A DNA stretch of 13,886 nucleotides from Brevundimonas sp. UBA5713 (GCF_002419815.1 NZ_DIGV01000061.1:1-13886), one strand, 5' to 3'; shown: positions 6,621 through 13,886, counted from the stretch's first letter. Made by a program: numbers and translations. The notes: generated by a model not told the origin, from the letters alone.

Positions 6621-6648
6621 CGGGTTGCGCCGGTAAAGGAGGCCGCTG

Positions 6649-8766
6649 ATGTCGCTGGGTCTGATTATGAACATCGCCACCTCTGGGATGAATACCGCCC
6701 AGAGCCAGCTGCGGACGGTGTCGGACAACGTTTCCAACATCAACACCCCCGGCTATGTGCGCAAAATTGCCGACCAGTCTTCACTGACCACCCAAGGCAT
6801 GGGCACGGGTGTCGAGATTGCCCGCGTCCGTCTGGCCACCGACCGCTTCCTGCAAGCCGCCACCCTCAGCTCGGGCGCAGATGCAGGCCGTGAGGCGGTC
6901 CGCTATGAGCTGTTCGACCGGATCCAAAGTCTGTTCGGCGATCCGGGGGGCGATACCAGCTTCTTCACCCGTATGGATGACCTGTTCAGTGTGCTGGCCC
7001 AAACGGCAGAGACGCCAACCTCCGGCGCGGCGCGACAGGACGCGGTATGGAAGGCCCAGACCCTGTTCGACGAGGCCTCCCGTGTGGCGGCCCAGATCCA
7101 GTCTGTGCGCGAAGATGCCGATGGCCGCATCCAGACCTCTATTGAGACAGTCAACGGTCTGCTGGACCAGATCGCCAAGCTGAACAAGGAAATCGCCCGT
7201 GCGACCGTGACGGGGGCCGATGCTACCGGCTCGCAAAATGCGCAGATGTCGCTGATCAACCAGTTGTCGGAGTTTATGGACATCCGCATCACCGACCGGT
7301 CGATCGGCGGGGTGGAAATCCGTACCGGCGCGGGTCTGATGCTGGTCGGCACCGAGGCGGGCCGTCTGGAATATGACCGCGCCGGAGCCATCAGCGGCCA
7401 GACCAATTTCAACGACATCTATGTGGCCGAGCCGGGCACGGGGGCAAGGCGCTCTGTGACCGAAGGGCTGGTCAGCGGCGAGTTAAAGGGCCTGCTGCAG
7501 CTGCGCGACGTGGACGCCCCGCAGGTGGCAGAGCGTCTGTCGGAACTGACGACCCGTTTAGCCGATGAGTTGAACCGCGCCCACAATGCCTCCAGCGCCT
7601 TTCCGGCTCCGGCCAGCCTGACGGGCCGCAATGTCGGCATGTCTCTGCAAACGGCGCTGACCGGCTTTACCGGCTCGACCACCATTGCCGTGGTCAATGC
7701 CTCCGGCGTGGTGCAACAACGCGCCGATATTGTCTTCAACGGCAACACCCTGACGATCAACGGTGTGGCGTCCGATCCGGCCAACTTCCTGACGGATCTG
7801 AATGCGGCCCTGCCGGGTATGACGGCCAGCTTTGCCAACGGTCAGCTGAAGTTCGAGGCGTCGGGCGGCAATGGCGTCGCCATCAGCGACAGTGCCGCCA
7901 ACCCCAGCACCAAGACGGGGCGCGGGTTCAGCCACTTCTTCGGCATGAACGATCTGGTCAGCAGCGGTGCGCCCACCCTGTACGAGACCGGCATGACGGG
8001 GGCTTCGGTCCACGGTTTCGCGGCTGGCCAAAGCCTGACCTTCCGTTTCACTGACGCCAATGGCGCGCGCATTCGCGATCTTGAATTCGTGGTGCCGCCG
8101 ACAGCAACCACCATGACGGGTCTCGTCTCGGCGCTGAATGATCCGGTGAACGGTATCGGGCGGCACGGCAGCTTTGCGCTGAGCCCCTCGGGCGAACTGG
8201 TGTTTACGGGACGCGGATCGCCGCCTGCGCAGATGTCGGTGATGAATGATGTCACCAGTCAGGCGGATTCCGGCGTGTCACTCAGCCAGCTGTTCGGGCT
8301 GGGTGGCGTGCGCGCCAGCCGCGCCAGCGCCTTTTCTATCCGCAGCGACATCGCCAGCGACCCGACCCGTTTGGCGCTGGGCGAACTGGACCTGTCGGTT
8401 CCGGCGGGCACGCCTGCGCTTAGCCATGCCGACGGACGCGGCGCGCGCAAGCTGGCACAGGCGGGTGAACGCTCGACCACCTTCGGATCGGCCGGCGGCA
8501 TCAGCGGCTCGGTCTCTTCGTTGACGCGCTATGCCTCGGATATGGCCGGTGCCATTGGGGCCAAGGCCAATCTGACCAAAAGCGCCTCCGCCAGCGCCAC
8601 AGCTCTGCACCAAGAGGCGACCTCGCGCCGTAGCTCTTTCGAAGGCGTCAATCTGGAAGAGGAACTGGTGTTGATGACCACCTTCCAACAGGCGTTCAAC
8701 GCTTCTGCCCGCCTTATTCAGGCGGCATCCGAAATGTATGACACTCTACTGGGTATGGTCCGATGA
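6649..8766 (+). CDS. flgK: Flagellar hook-associated protein FlgK (HAP1)
   Basis: FlgK is the first junction protein between hook and filament, secreted by the flagellar type III system. The 705-residue product has the N-terminal rod/hook signature with NVSNINTPGYVRK at 27-39. Heptad-rich helices follow to about 200. The C-terminal D0 helix has GVNLEEELVLMTTFQQAFNA starting near 666 and ends ASEMYDTLLGMVR. The protein is longer than E. coli FlgK (547) because of an enlarged surface region at about 330-560, which seems to hold two related units of about 92 residues (343-434 and 461-552). The start is firmly set by AAAGGAGG (6635-6642) with a 6-nt spacer. It is the first gene of flgK-flgL, transcribed divergently from fliK-flgD-flgE, and is expected to depend on sigma-54. 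Its stop codon overlaps the flgL start (ATGA), indicating coupled translation. Confidence 0.97.
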   Translation: MSLGLIMNIATSGMNTAQSQLRTVSDNVSNINTPGYVRKIADQSSLTTQGMGTGVEIARVRLATDRFLQAATLSSGADAGREAVRYELFDRIQSLFGDPGGDTSFFTRMDDLFSVLAQTAETPTSGAARQDAVWKAQTLFDEASRVAAQIQSVREDADGRIQTSIETVNGLLDQIAKLNKEIARATVTGADATGSQNAQMSLINQLSEFMDIRITDRSIGGVEIRTGAGLMLVGTEAGRLEYDRAGAISGQTNFNDIYVAEPGTGARRSVTEGLVSGELKGLLQLRDVDAPQVAERLSELTTRLADELNRAHNASSAFPAPASLTGRNVGMSLQTALTGFTGSTTIAVVNASGVVQQRADIVFNGNTLTINGVASDPANFLTDLNAALPGMTASFANGQLKFEASGGNGVAISDSAANPSTKTGRGFSHFFGMNDLVSSGAPTLYETGMTGASVHGFAAGQSLTFRFTDANGARIRDLEFVVPPTATTMTGLVSALNDPVNGIGRHGSFALSPSGELVFTGRGSPPAQMSVMNDVTSQADSGVSLSQLFGLGGVRASRASAFSIRSDIASDPTRLALGELDLSVPAGTPALSHADGRGARKLAQAGERSTTFGSAGGISGSVSSLTRYASDMAGAIGAKANLTKSASASATALHQEATSRRSSFEGVNLEEELVLMTTFQQAFNASARLIQAASEMYDTLLGMVR

Positions 8767-9683
8767 GCCGCGTTTCGACCCACGGAAACTATCAATCCGC
8801 CCTGCTGGACCTGATGGCTTCGCAGCAGCGCAGCTATGATGCGCAAAAGCGGGTTTCGACCCAGAAGAATGCCACCGACCTGATCGGCTTTGGCCGAGAG
8901 TCGGCGACCGTGAATGCGCTGAAATCCACCCACGCCAAGATCAACAGCTATCTGGAAGTGTCCAAGACGGTGGGCAACCGTCTGGAAAGCCAGGATCTGG
9001 CCATGGGGCGCTTGCAGGAGGCTGCCTCGGCTTCGCGTCTGGCTATAGCCAATGCCATTGCGGCAGGGCGCATGGATGGGCTGATGGTTGAACTGGAAAT
9101 CCAGTTCAAGATTGCTGCCGATGCCCTGAACACACAGCATCAGGGACAGTATCTCTTCTCGGGCGGGGTGATGAACGAAGCCCCTGCATCGGTCACCGAT
9201 CTGGACGCTCTGGCGGCGCTGGGCACAGTGGATGAAGCGTTCCGCAACGGCCATCTGCGTCAGGCCAGCCGTCTGGACGACAATGTGGTGATGGACACCG
9301 GTTTTCTGGCCAGCGAACTGGGACAGGAGCTGTTCACCATTTTCCGCGACCTGAAGGCGCTGGATGCCACGACCCCCGTGTCGGGCAAGATCGAAGGCAC
9401 CATGGATGCCGACCTGACGGCGCTAATGCAGCGCTTCGCGAGCGCCGCAGAAGGTCTGGTCAATGAGCAGGCGCGCAATGGTGTCTATCAGAACCGTGTT
9501 GAGAAGCTGGTCAAAGACCACACCGTTCGTGCGGATTCCGTCGAGGTCATGTTGTCCGACAAGACCGACGCCGACATGGGCAAGGCCGTCACGGAACTGG
9601 AAATGGCGCAGATCGCGCTTCAGGCTTCGGCGCAGGTGATCAACCAGCTGCGTCAGGTCTCCTTGCTGGATTACCTGAGATAA
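8763..9683 (+). CDS. flgL: Flagellar hook-associated protein FlgL (HAP3)
   Basis: FlgL is the second junction protein, joining FlgK to the flagellin filament. The 306-residue product has a flagellin-like fold pattern. A helical N-terminus (STHGNYQSALLDLMASQQRS, 5-24) and long helices to about 125 are followed by the FlgL-type HQGQYLFSGGVMNE (about 128-141). A variable centre is followed by C-terminal D0/D1 helices with VTELEMAQIALQASAQVINQ and the ending LRQVSLLDYLR. Length is near the family norm of about 300-320. The ATG overlaps the flgK TGA by 4 nt, so no separate promoter is needed. There is no signal peptide, as expected for a type III substrate. A GC-rich hairpin follows about 45 nt past the stop. 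Distinguished from flagellin by length and by its position after flgK. Confidence 0.94.
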   Translation: MSRVSTHGNYQSALLDLMASQQRSYDAQKRVSTQKNATDLIGFGRESATVNALKSTHAKINSYLEVSKTVGNRLESQDLAMGRLQEAASASRLAIANAIAAGRMDGLMVELEIQFKIAADALNTQHQGQYLFSGGVMNEAPASVTDLDALAALGTVDEAFRNGHLRQASRLDDNVVMDTGFLASELGQELFTIFRDLKALDATTPVSGKIEGTMDADLTALMQRFASAAEGLVNEQARNGVYQNRVEKLVKDHTVRADSVEVMLSDKTDADMGKAVTELEMAQIALQASAQVINQLRQVSLLDYLR

Positions 9684-9727
9684 CAGGTCCGTAAGGGCAT
9701 CCGCTGCGTATGAACAAAGTCGGCTTT

Positions 9728-9761
9728 GCCGCATTGTCGTCTTAGCAGGCGACAGCGCGGC
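9728..9761 (+). terminator. Imperfect hairpin after flgL, probable terminator
   Basis: GCCGC (9728-9732) pairs with GCGGC (9757-9761), and TGTCG (9735-9739) with CGACA (9750-9754). A 2-nt step (one mismatch, one wobble) separates the two stems, and the loop is 10 nt. Only a weak T-rich tract (ATTGATTTGTC) follows. Its place between flgL and the lipid transport operon suggests termination, perhaps partial. Confidence 0.5.
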
Positions 9762-9780
9762 ATTGATTTGTCATCGATTG

Positions 9781-9810
9781 TTGACGACACATCGGACGCA
9801 ACGCTTTAAG
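9781..9810 (+). promoter_or_regulatory. Candidate housekeeping promoter of the mla-type operon
   Basis: TTGACG (9781-9786) is followed after about 16 nt by GCTTTAAG (9803-9810). The latter matches the Caulobacter sigma-73 -10 consensus GCTANAWC at about 6 of 8 positions, counting N. Transcription would start near 9816, leaving a leader of about 48 nt to the mlaE ATG at 9865 and excluding the upstream in-frame TTG at 9763 as start. Confidence 0.5.
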
Positions 9811-9864
9811 CGCGGCAATATGCAAAGGCATGCGCATGGGCAGGCTTCAACGAGACGGCAGGCT

Positions 9865-10986
9865 ATGAACCCAACGGCTGACTATCGCATCGAGACGACT
9901 GAGGGCGACGGTGTCCGGCTCAGCCTCTTGGGCGAATGGTCATCCACATCCCTGGGGCGGGTGGCTGAATCCCTCAAATCCGAGCTGAAAGGCCGCAAGG
10001 TCGAGCGCCTGGATCTGGAAGAGATGGGCCGCTTCGATACGGCAGGGGCCCTCGCTCTGCTTCAGGCAGCAGAGGTTGATCCCGAGGCCGACGTCTGGGA
10101 GCACCGTCCGCAGGCGGGCCGTATCTACAAGACCGTGGCCCGTCTGGAAGACACCACGGCGGCACCCCCCAGACAGTCCAAGGGACTGCGTCGTGCTTTT
10201 GCCAAGATCGGGCGCGGCGTATTCGATTTCGGCTCCGAGGCCATGGGCAGTTTTGCCTTCCTGGGGCGTTTGATCATTTCGGCACTGGGCACCATCACCC
10301 ATCCCAAACGTATCCGCTGGCCGGCATGGGTCAGCCAGATCGAGCGTACGGGTCTGGATGCCATTCCCATTGTGGTGGTGACCAACTTCTTCATCGGCGC
10401 GGTCGTGGCCTTTATCGGCGTGGATCTGCTGACCCAGTTCGGGGCAGGGGTCTTCTCGGTTCAGCTGATCGGCGTGGCCGTCTTCCGCGAGTTTGCTGTG
10501 GTGATTACGGCGGTGTTGCTGGCAGGCCGTTCGGCCTCCAGCTTTGCTGCTGAAATCGGCTCCATGCGGATGAATCAAGAAGTCGACGCGATGCAGGTCA
10601 TGGGCGTCGATCCATTTCAGGCGCTGGTCATTCCGCGTCTGGCGGCGCTGCTGATCATGCTGCCGCTGCTGACCTTCCTGGCCATGCTGGGCGGTCTGGT
10701 GGGCGGCCTGCTGGTGTCGTGGAGCCAGCTGAACCTTGGTCCGGCCTTCTTCTTCCAGCGTCTGCTGGAGGACGGCTATATGGCCCAGCACATGATGGTG
10801 GGTCTGGTGAAGGCACCGGTGTTTGCCCTGGTGGTTGCGGCCATCGGTTGCCGTCAGGGCATGGCCGTGGGCGGTGACGTGGAAAGCCTTGGCCGCCGTG
10901 TGACTTCGGCGGTGGTGCAAGCGATCTTCGCCATTATCCTATTGGATGCAGTGTTCGCACTGCTGTTCATCGAGTTGGGCATATGA
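9865..10986 (+). CDS. mlaE: STAS-MlaE fusion, permease of an Mla/MCE lipid transporter
   Basis: This is the inner-membrane permease of an ABC lipid transporter that moves phospholipids (or related lipids) between inner and outer membrane. The 373-residue product joins an N-terminal STAS domain (about 5-95) to an MlaE permease domain (about 115-373). The STAS part carries MGRFDTAGALALL at 54-66, resembling the key VDTAGL loop of E. coli MlaB, so the MlaB function is built in. The permease has about five membrane segments (near 165-190, 196-222, 253-287, 312-332, 349-370). It also has the conserved loop GRSASSFAAEIGSMRMNQEV (221-240) with DAMQVMGVDP (241-250), and GCRQGMAVGGDVESLGRR (328-345). 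I chose ATG 9865 because the STAS domain begins there and the candidate promoter lies upstream. The frame extends to TTG 9763 and includes ATG 9820, whose extra residues look non-coding. The stop overlaps the mlaF start (ATGA). Confidence 0.93.
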   Translation: MNPTADYRIETTEGDGVRLSLLGEWSSTSLGRVAESLKSELKGRKVERLDLEEMGRFDTAGALALLQAAEVDPEADVWEHRPQAGRIYKTVARLEDTTAAPPRQSKGLRRAFAKIGRGVFDFGSEAMGSFAFLGRLIISALGTITHPKRIRWPAWVSQIERTGLDAIPIVVVTNFFIGAVVAFIGVDLLTQFGAGVFSVQLIGVAVFREFAVVITAVLLAGRSASSFAAEIGSMRMNQEVDAMQVMGVDPFQALVIPRLAALLIMLPLLTFLAMLGGLVGGLLVSWSQLNLGPAFFFQRLLEDGYMAQHMMVGLVKAPVFALVVAAIGCRQGMAVGGDVESLGRRVTSAVVQAIFAIILLDAVFALLFIELGI

Positions 10987-11789
10987 GCGAACCGCAAGAT
11001 AAAGAACCGGTCATCGAGGTTCGTGGTCTGCTCAGCCAGTTCGGCGAGCGGGCCATCCATAAAGACCTCGATCTGACCATCAATCGCGGCGAGATCGTCG
11101 GCGTCGTGGGTGGATCTGGTACGGGCAAGACGGTGTTGCTGAACACCATCATCGGTCTGAAGGATCCCGAAGGCGGCACAGTCAGCCTGTTCGGCAATGA
11201 CCGCGCGACCATGAGCGATGCCGAGCGCGCCGAGGTTGAGCGCCGTACGGGCATCCTGTTCCAGCAGGGGGCGCTGTTTTCCTCGCTGAACGTGCTGGAG
11301 AATGTGTCGGCCCCGCTGGTCGAGCACACCAGCCTGCCGCGCGACACCATTCGCGAACTGGCGGAGATGAAGGTCGCCATGGTGGGCTTGAAGCCAGAAG
11401 CGCTTTATTTGAAACCTGCTGAATTGTCGGGCGGTATGAAGAAGCGGGTAGGTCTGGCGCGGGCGCTGGCCCTTGATCCTGAACTGATTTTTCTGGACGA
11501 GCCGACGGCCGGTCTGGACCCGATCGGGGCCGCGGCCTTCGACGACCTTATTCTGGAGCTTTCGCGCGATCTGGGACTTACCGTCTTTATGATCACGCAC
11601 GATCTCGACAGCCTGTATGCCATCTGTGACGAGGTGGCTGTTCTGGCTGACAAACATGTTGTGGCCAAGGCTCCTGTGACGGAGCTGGAAAAGTCGGACC
11701 ATCCGTGGATCAGGGAATACTTCCTTGGCCCGCGCGGTCGGGCAGCCGGAAAGACCTCCGCGTCAGCGCACGCGGAACAGGAGGCCTGA
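10983..11789 (+). CDS. mlaF: MlaF-type ABC transporter ATP-binding protein
   Basis: This is the cytoplasmic ATPase that powers the MlaE-type permease encoded just upstream. The 268-residue product has a complete nucleotide-binding domain. Walker A GGSGTGKT is at 43-50, the Q-loop FQQGALF at 93-99, and the signature LSGGMKKR at 148-155, a form typical of MlaF rather than generic LSGGQ importers. Walker B LIFLDEP is at 168-174 with the catalytic Glu at 173, and the H-loop His is at 206 (ITHD). The C-terminal region PWIREYFLGPRGR (241-253) also resembles MlaF proteins and is followed by an Ala/Ser-rich tail of about 15 residues. The ATG overlaps the mlaE stop by 4 nt, and mlaD begins 1 nt after the stop, so stoichiometry is likely set by translational coupling. 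All catalytic residues are present. Confidence 0.96.
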   Translation: MSEPQDKEPVIEVRGLLSQFGERAIHKDLDLTINRGEIVGVVGGSGTGKTVLLNTIIGLKDPEGGTVSLFGNDRATMSDAERAEVERRTGILFQQGALFSSLNVLENVSAPLVEHTSLPRDTIRELAEMKVAMVGLKPEALYLKPAELSGGMKKRVGLARALALDPELIFLDEPTAGLDPIGAAAFDDLILELSRDLGLTVFMITHDLDSLYAICDEVAVLADKHVVAKAPVTELEKSDHPWIREYFLGPRGRAAGKTSASAHAEQEA

Positions 11790-11790
11790 G

Positions 11791-12729
11791 ATGGAAAGAG
11801 ACGCCCATTATGCGGCGGTGGGTATTGTCACCGTCGCCCTGATCGTGGCGCTGGCGGTGTTCACCATTTGGCTGGCCCGACTGCAGTTCAACAAGGATTT
11901 CGACGTCTATGACATCGTCTTCTACGGGCCTGTGCGCGGCCTGTCGGAAGGCGGCGAGGTCCACTTCAACGGCATTCGCGTCGGTGAGGTGACCGACCTG
12001 AACCTTGACCCGAAAAAGGGTGATCAGGTGGTGGCTCGCGTGCGTCTTAACGGCACCACGCCGGTTCGTACCACCAGCCGCGCCCAGCTGGAGCCGCAAG
12101 GCATCACGGGTCTGAACTATATCCAGATCACCGCCGGTGATGCGGAGTCGCCGCTGCTGAAAAGCCAGTATGCCGAGCATGTCGTGCCTGTGATCCAGTC
12201 GCAGGCCAGTCCGCTGGCCGAACTGCTGACGGGCTCGGGTACAGTGCTGCAGCAGACTGTGGATGCGCTGAACCGGATCAACCGCATCATGTCTGACGAC
12301 AATATCCGCAGCTTTGCCTCCAGCGTGCGCAATGTCGAAAGCCTGACCGCCGAGCTGGAAGCCCGCAAAGGTATGTTCAAACAGCTTGAAGACGCCATTG
12401 CCAGCGCCAATGCGGCGGTGTCGGAGTATCAGCAACTGGGGGCCGACGCCCGTCAGATCGTGAACACCGATGGCCGCGCCGCGCTGCAGAACATCAATCA
12501 GGCCTCGGAAGAGGCCCGCGCGGCGATTGCCTCGATCAACCGATCGGCTACGGGGCTTGAAGCGCCGCTGGGCGAATTCGGCACCACGACGGTGCCACAG
12601 ATCAATGACGCCGTACGCCAGCTCAATCAGGCGACCCGTTCGCTGGAAGACCTGATCGAGAACGTGCGTCGCAGCCCGCGTGAATTCATCGGCCGCGCGC
12701 CGGCCAAGGAACTGGAGGTCCAGCCATGA
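11791..12729 (+). CDS. mlaD: MlaD-type MCE domain protein
   Basis: MlaD-type proteins are anchored in the inner membrane and present a ring of MCE domains to the periplasm that passes lipid to or from the permease. The 312-residue product has one N-terminal membrane helix (about 8-29) and one MCE domain (about 37-116) with the hallmark GPVRGLSEGGEVHFNGIRVG at 46-65 and PQGITGLNYIQI at 102-113. A long predicted helical region follows (about 140-295), rich in Ala, Asn, Gln and Glu. This is much longer than in E. coli MlaD (183 residues) and closer to single-MCE proteins of other Gram-negatives, where the helices may extend towards the outer membrane. ATG 11791 is chosen for its strong AGGAGG with a 6-nt spacer and its 1-nt gap from mlaF. 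An upstream in-frame ATG at 11725 inside mlaF is rejected. The stop overlaps the next start (ATGA). Confidence 0.94.
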   Translation: MERDAHYAAVGIVTVALIVALAVFTIWLARLQFNKDFDVYDIVFYGPVRGLSEGGEVHFNGIRVGEVTDLNLDPKKGDQVVARVRLNGTTPVRTTSRAQLEPQGITGLNYIQITAGDAESPLLKSQYAEHVVPVIQSQASPLAELLTGSGTVLQQTVDALNRINRIMSDDNIRSFASSVRNVESLTAELEARKGMFKQLEDAIASANAAVSEYQQLGADARQIVNTDGRAALQNINQASEEARAAIASINRSATGLEAPLGEFGTTTVPQINDAVRQLNQATRSLEDLIENVRRSPREFIGRAPAKELEVQP

Positions 12730-13364
12730 TCCGTCTGTCATCTGTGGCCGTGGTAGCGGCGGGTCTGGCGCTGTCGGCCTGTTCGGTTCTGAAAACGCCC
12801 GACCCCATCCAGACCTATCGCTTCGGCACTACGCCCGCCTTTGGCGAGACCGCAGCGCAGGGCTCTGTGCCGTCGTGTTCGCCCACGGGCGTCAATCTGC
12901 GTCGTGTGGAGTTCAATACCGCGGCGCGTGGCGACCAGATCCTGACGGCCACAGGCTATGAGACGGCCTATATCGGCGGTACCCGCTGGGTGGGCGCGGC
13001 CTCGACCCTGTTTGAAGAGGCCCTGCAGGACGGCTTTGCCTCTGGCGCACCGTGTCTGCGGGTGACCAGCGGTCCGCTGACCCGCAATGCCCTGAGCCTG
13101 TCTGTCGATGTGCGCCGCTTCGAGACCGTATACGCGGCCCCGGGTGCTGTGCCGGAGGTGAAGGTGGCGGTGTCGGTCCAACTGCTGCGCCGTGATGACC
13201 GTGCCATCATCAAGGACGCCCGGTTCGATGTGACCCAGCCTGTGGATGCCAACCGTGTGACGTCGATCGTCAGCGCCTATAATCTGGCGACAGCAGACAC
13301 CGTGCGAAAGATCGTCGAATGGACGGTTCAGGAAGTGGCCTCGGCCCCGCCCGTCGAGGATTGA
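12726..13364 (+). CDS. ABC-type transport auxiliary lipoprotein (PqiC/DUF330-like)
   Basis: The 212-residue product has a lipoprotein signal peptide (IRLSSVAVVAAGLA) and lipobox LSAC with the lipidated Cys at 19. The mature part keeps the family pattern. An early YRF segment (about 30-32) is followed by the core YIGGTRWVGAASTLFEEALQ (82-101) and a strand-rich half with LSLSVDVRRFETVYA (123-137). AIIKDARFDV (159-168) comes next, and a final helix runs DTVRKIVEWTVQEV. This matches the ABC-type transport auxiliary lipoproteins (PqiC/MlaX-like) that sit on the outer membrane and work with MCE transporters. Residue 20 is Ser, not Asp, so outer-membrane sorting would be expected if the enterobacterial rule holds. 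It is the last gene of the operon, with a GGAGG ribosome site and a 4-nt overlap with mlaD. The partner role is inferred from the operon. Confidence 0.88.
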   Translation: MIRLSSVAVVAAGLALSACSVLKTPDPIQTYRFGTTPAFGETAAQGSVPSCSPTGVNLRRVEFNTAARGDQILTATGYETAYIGGTRWVGAASTLFEEALQDGFASGAPCLRVTSGPLTRNALSLSVDVRRFETVYAAPGAVPEVKVAVSVQLLRRDDRAIIKDARFDVTQPVDANRVTSIVSAYNLATADTVRKIVEWTVQEVASAPPVED

Positions 13365-13373
13365 TAGACCCAT

Positions 13374-13411
13374 AAAAAAAGAGCCGGAAGTTCCGAACTT
13401 CCGGCTCTTTT
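13374..13411. terminator. Bidirectional terminator between convergent genes
   Basis: AAAAGAGCCGGAAGTT (13377-13392) is perfectly complementary to 13396-13411 around the loop CCG, giving 16 bp. The plus strand ends in TTTT, and the minus strand continues into a 7-nt T-run from the A-tract at 13374-13380. It stops the lipid transport operon from the left and the CoA-transferase gene from the right. Confidence 0.95.
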
Positions 13412-13431
13412 CATTCAGGTTTGCGCGCGGC

Positions 13432-13886
13432 TTAGGCGACGCCGGTGGCCACGGTGTAGTCGGCCTCGGTCTTGGCGGCGACTTCGTCCAGCGTGACGCC
13501 TTCAGCCAGTTCGATCAGCTCAAGGCCCGAACCGTCCGGCTTGACGTCGAAGGTCGCCAGATCGGTGATGATGCGGCTGACCACGCCCGTGCCCGTCAGG
13601 GGCAGGGTGCAGGCTTTCAGAACCTTGGACTGGCCGTGCTTGTTGGCGTGTTCCATGACCACGACAACGCGCTTCACGCCCGCCACCAGGTCCATGGCAC
13701 CGCCCATGCCCTTCACCAGCTTGCCGGGGATCATCCAGTTGGCGATGTCGCCCGTCTGGGAGACTTCCATTGCGCCGAGGATCGACAGGTTGATGTGGCC
13801 GCCACGGATCATGGCGAAGCTGTCAGCCGACGAGAAATACGAGGATTCAGGTATCTCGGTGATCGTCTGCTTGCCGGCGTTGATCA
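13432..13886 (-). CDS. 3-oxoacid CoA-transferase subunit B (partial, N-terminus off the window)
   Basis: The frame runs open from the window edge to the stop at 13432, giving 150 visible residues. The sequence reads INAGKQTITEIPESSYFSSA, then DSFAMIRGGHINLSILGAME and QTGDIANWMIPGKLVKGMGG. After that come AMDLVAGVKRVVVVMEHANK and LPLTGTGVVSRIITDLATFD. These are the standard C-terminal motifs of the B subunit of succinyl-CoA:3-ketoacid CoA-transferase (ScoB), also shared with PcaJ and AtoA. The enzyme moves CoA from succinyl-CoA to a 3-oxoacid in ketone-body or aromatic degradation. The catalytic Glu lies in the missing N-terminal part, so the substrate and the ScoB/PcaJ choice are open, and I give no symbol. 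An A subunit gene is expected just off the right edge, upstream on the minus strand. An internal ATG at 13812 is not the start, since conserved family residues continue upstream of it. Confidence 0.93.
   Translation of the reverse strand, partial: INAGKQTITEIPESSYFSSADSFAMIRGGHINLSILGAMEVSQTGDIANWMIPGKLVKGMGGAMDLVAGVKRVVVVMEHANKHGQSKVLKACTLPLTGTGVVSRIITDLATFDVKPDGSGLELIELAEGVTLDEVAAKTEADYTVATGVA

Noticed and set aside
9940..10920. Open frame of 326 codons on the minus strand
   Set aside because: Antisense to the STAS-MlaE gene; extreme His/Gln content and no domain.
11710..12741. Open frame of 343 codons on the minus strand
   Set aside because: Antisense to mlaD, which has clear MCE motifs and a strong ribosome site; no recognisable domain in the antisense product.
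13432..13812. CoA-transferase subunit B starting at the internal ATG 13812
   Set aside because: Conserved family residues (NAGKQTITEIP...SSADSFA) continue in frame upstream to the window edge, so 13812 is internal.
1..13886. CRISPR arrays, tRNA/rRNA genes, insertion sequences, attachment sites, phage genes
   Set aside because: Looked for and not seen: no regularly spaced repeats, no tRNA-like cloverleaf or rRNA stretch, no transposase or integrase motifs, and coding style is uniform across the window.

Overview
The window looks like chromosomal DNA from an alphaproteobacterium of the Caulobacteraceae (Caulobacter, Brevundimonas or Asticcacaulis type). It is GC-rich, it carries sciP (the small CtrA inhibitor of the alphaproteobacterial cell-cycle circuit) next to flagellar hook genes, the hook operons have sigma-54 type promoters, and a CtrA-like box lies upstream of sciP. 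The genus cannot be fixed from the sequence alone.

Layout. Minus strand, 1-569: the N-terminal part of a membrane-anchored protein of unknown function, cut by the window edge. Minus strand, 714-1949: mnmA (tRNA 2-thiouridylase) with its own terminator. Minus strand, 2077-2361: sciP, with a strong hairpin terminator behind it and a CtrA-box-like promoter region in front. Minus strand, 6263-2549: a tight fliK-flgD-flgE operon for hook-length control, hook cap and hook subunit. Plus strand, 6649-9683: flgK-flgL, the two hook-filament junction proteins, overlapping by ATGA. Plus strand, 9865-13364: a four-gene MCE/Mla-type lipid transport operon (STAS-MlaE permease, MlaF ATPase, MlaD substrate-binding protein, auxiliary lipoprotein) with all junctions overlapping or 1 nt apart. 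Minus strand, 13432-13886: the C-terminal part of a 3-oxoacid CoA-transferase B subunit, convergent with the lipid operon across a 16-bp perfect hairpin terminator.

The most informative non-coding region is the 385-nt divergent control region 6264-6648. It holds two oppositely facing sigma-54 promoters of the same form (TGGCCCG-N4-TTGCG), one for fliK-flgD-flgE and one for flgK-flgL. An IHF-like site and a tandem pair of GCAA-N3-TTGC 11-mers exactly 21 bp apart lie 75-110 bp downstream of the predicted flgK start of transcription. This fits the Caulobacter pattern of downstream ftr enhancers bound by FlbD. The position of the fliK promoter also argues that fliK starts at 6263 and not at the far-upstream GTG at 6374.

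Working together: the two divergent operons make the hook and junction at one step of flagellar assembly. sciP next door would be switched on by CtrA and then damp CtrA-dependent transcription, linking the flagellar locus to cell-cycle control. mnmA, the lipid transporter and the CoA-transferase are housekeeping or envelope neighbours. I see no mobile element, CRISPR array, RNA gene or sign of recent transfer. The gene set itself is conventional; the novelty, if any, lies in the regulatory architecture and in the uncharacterised protein at the left edge.
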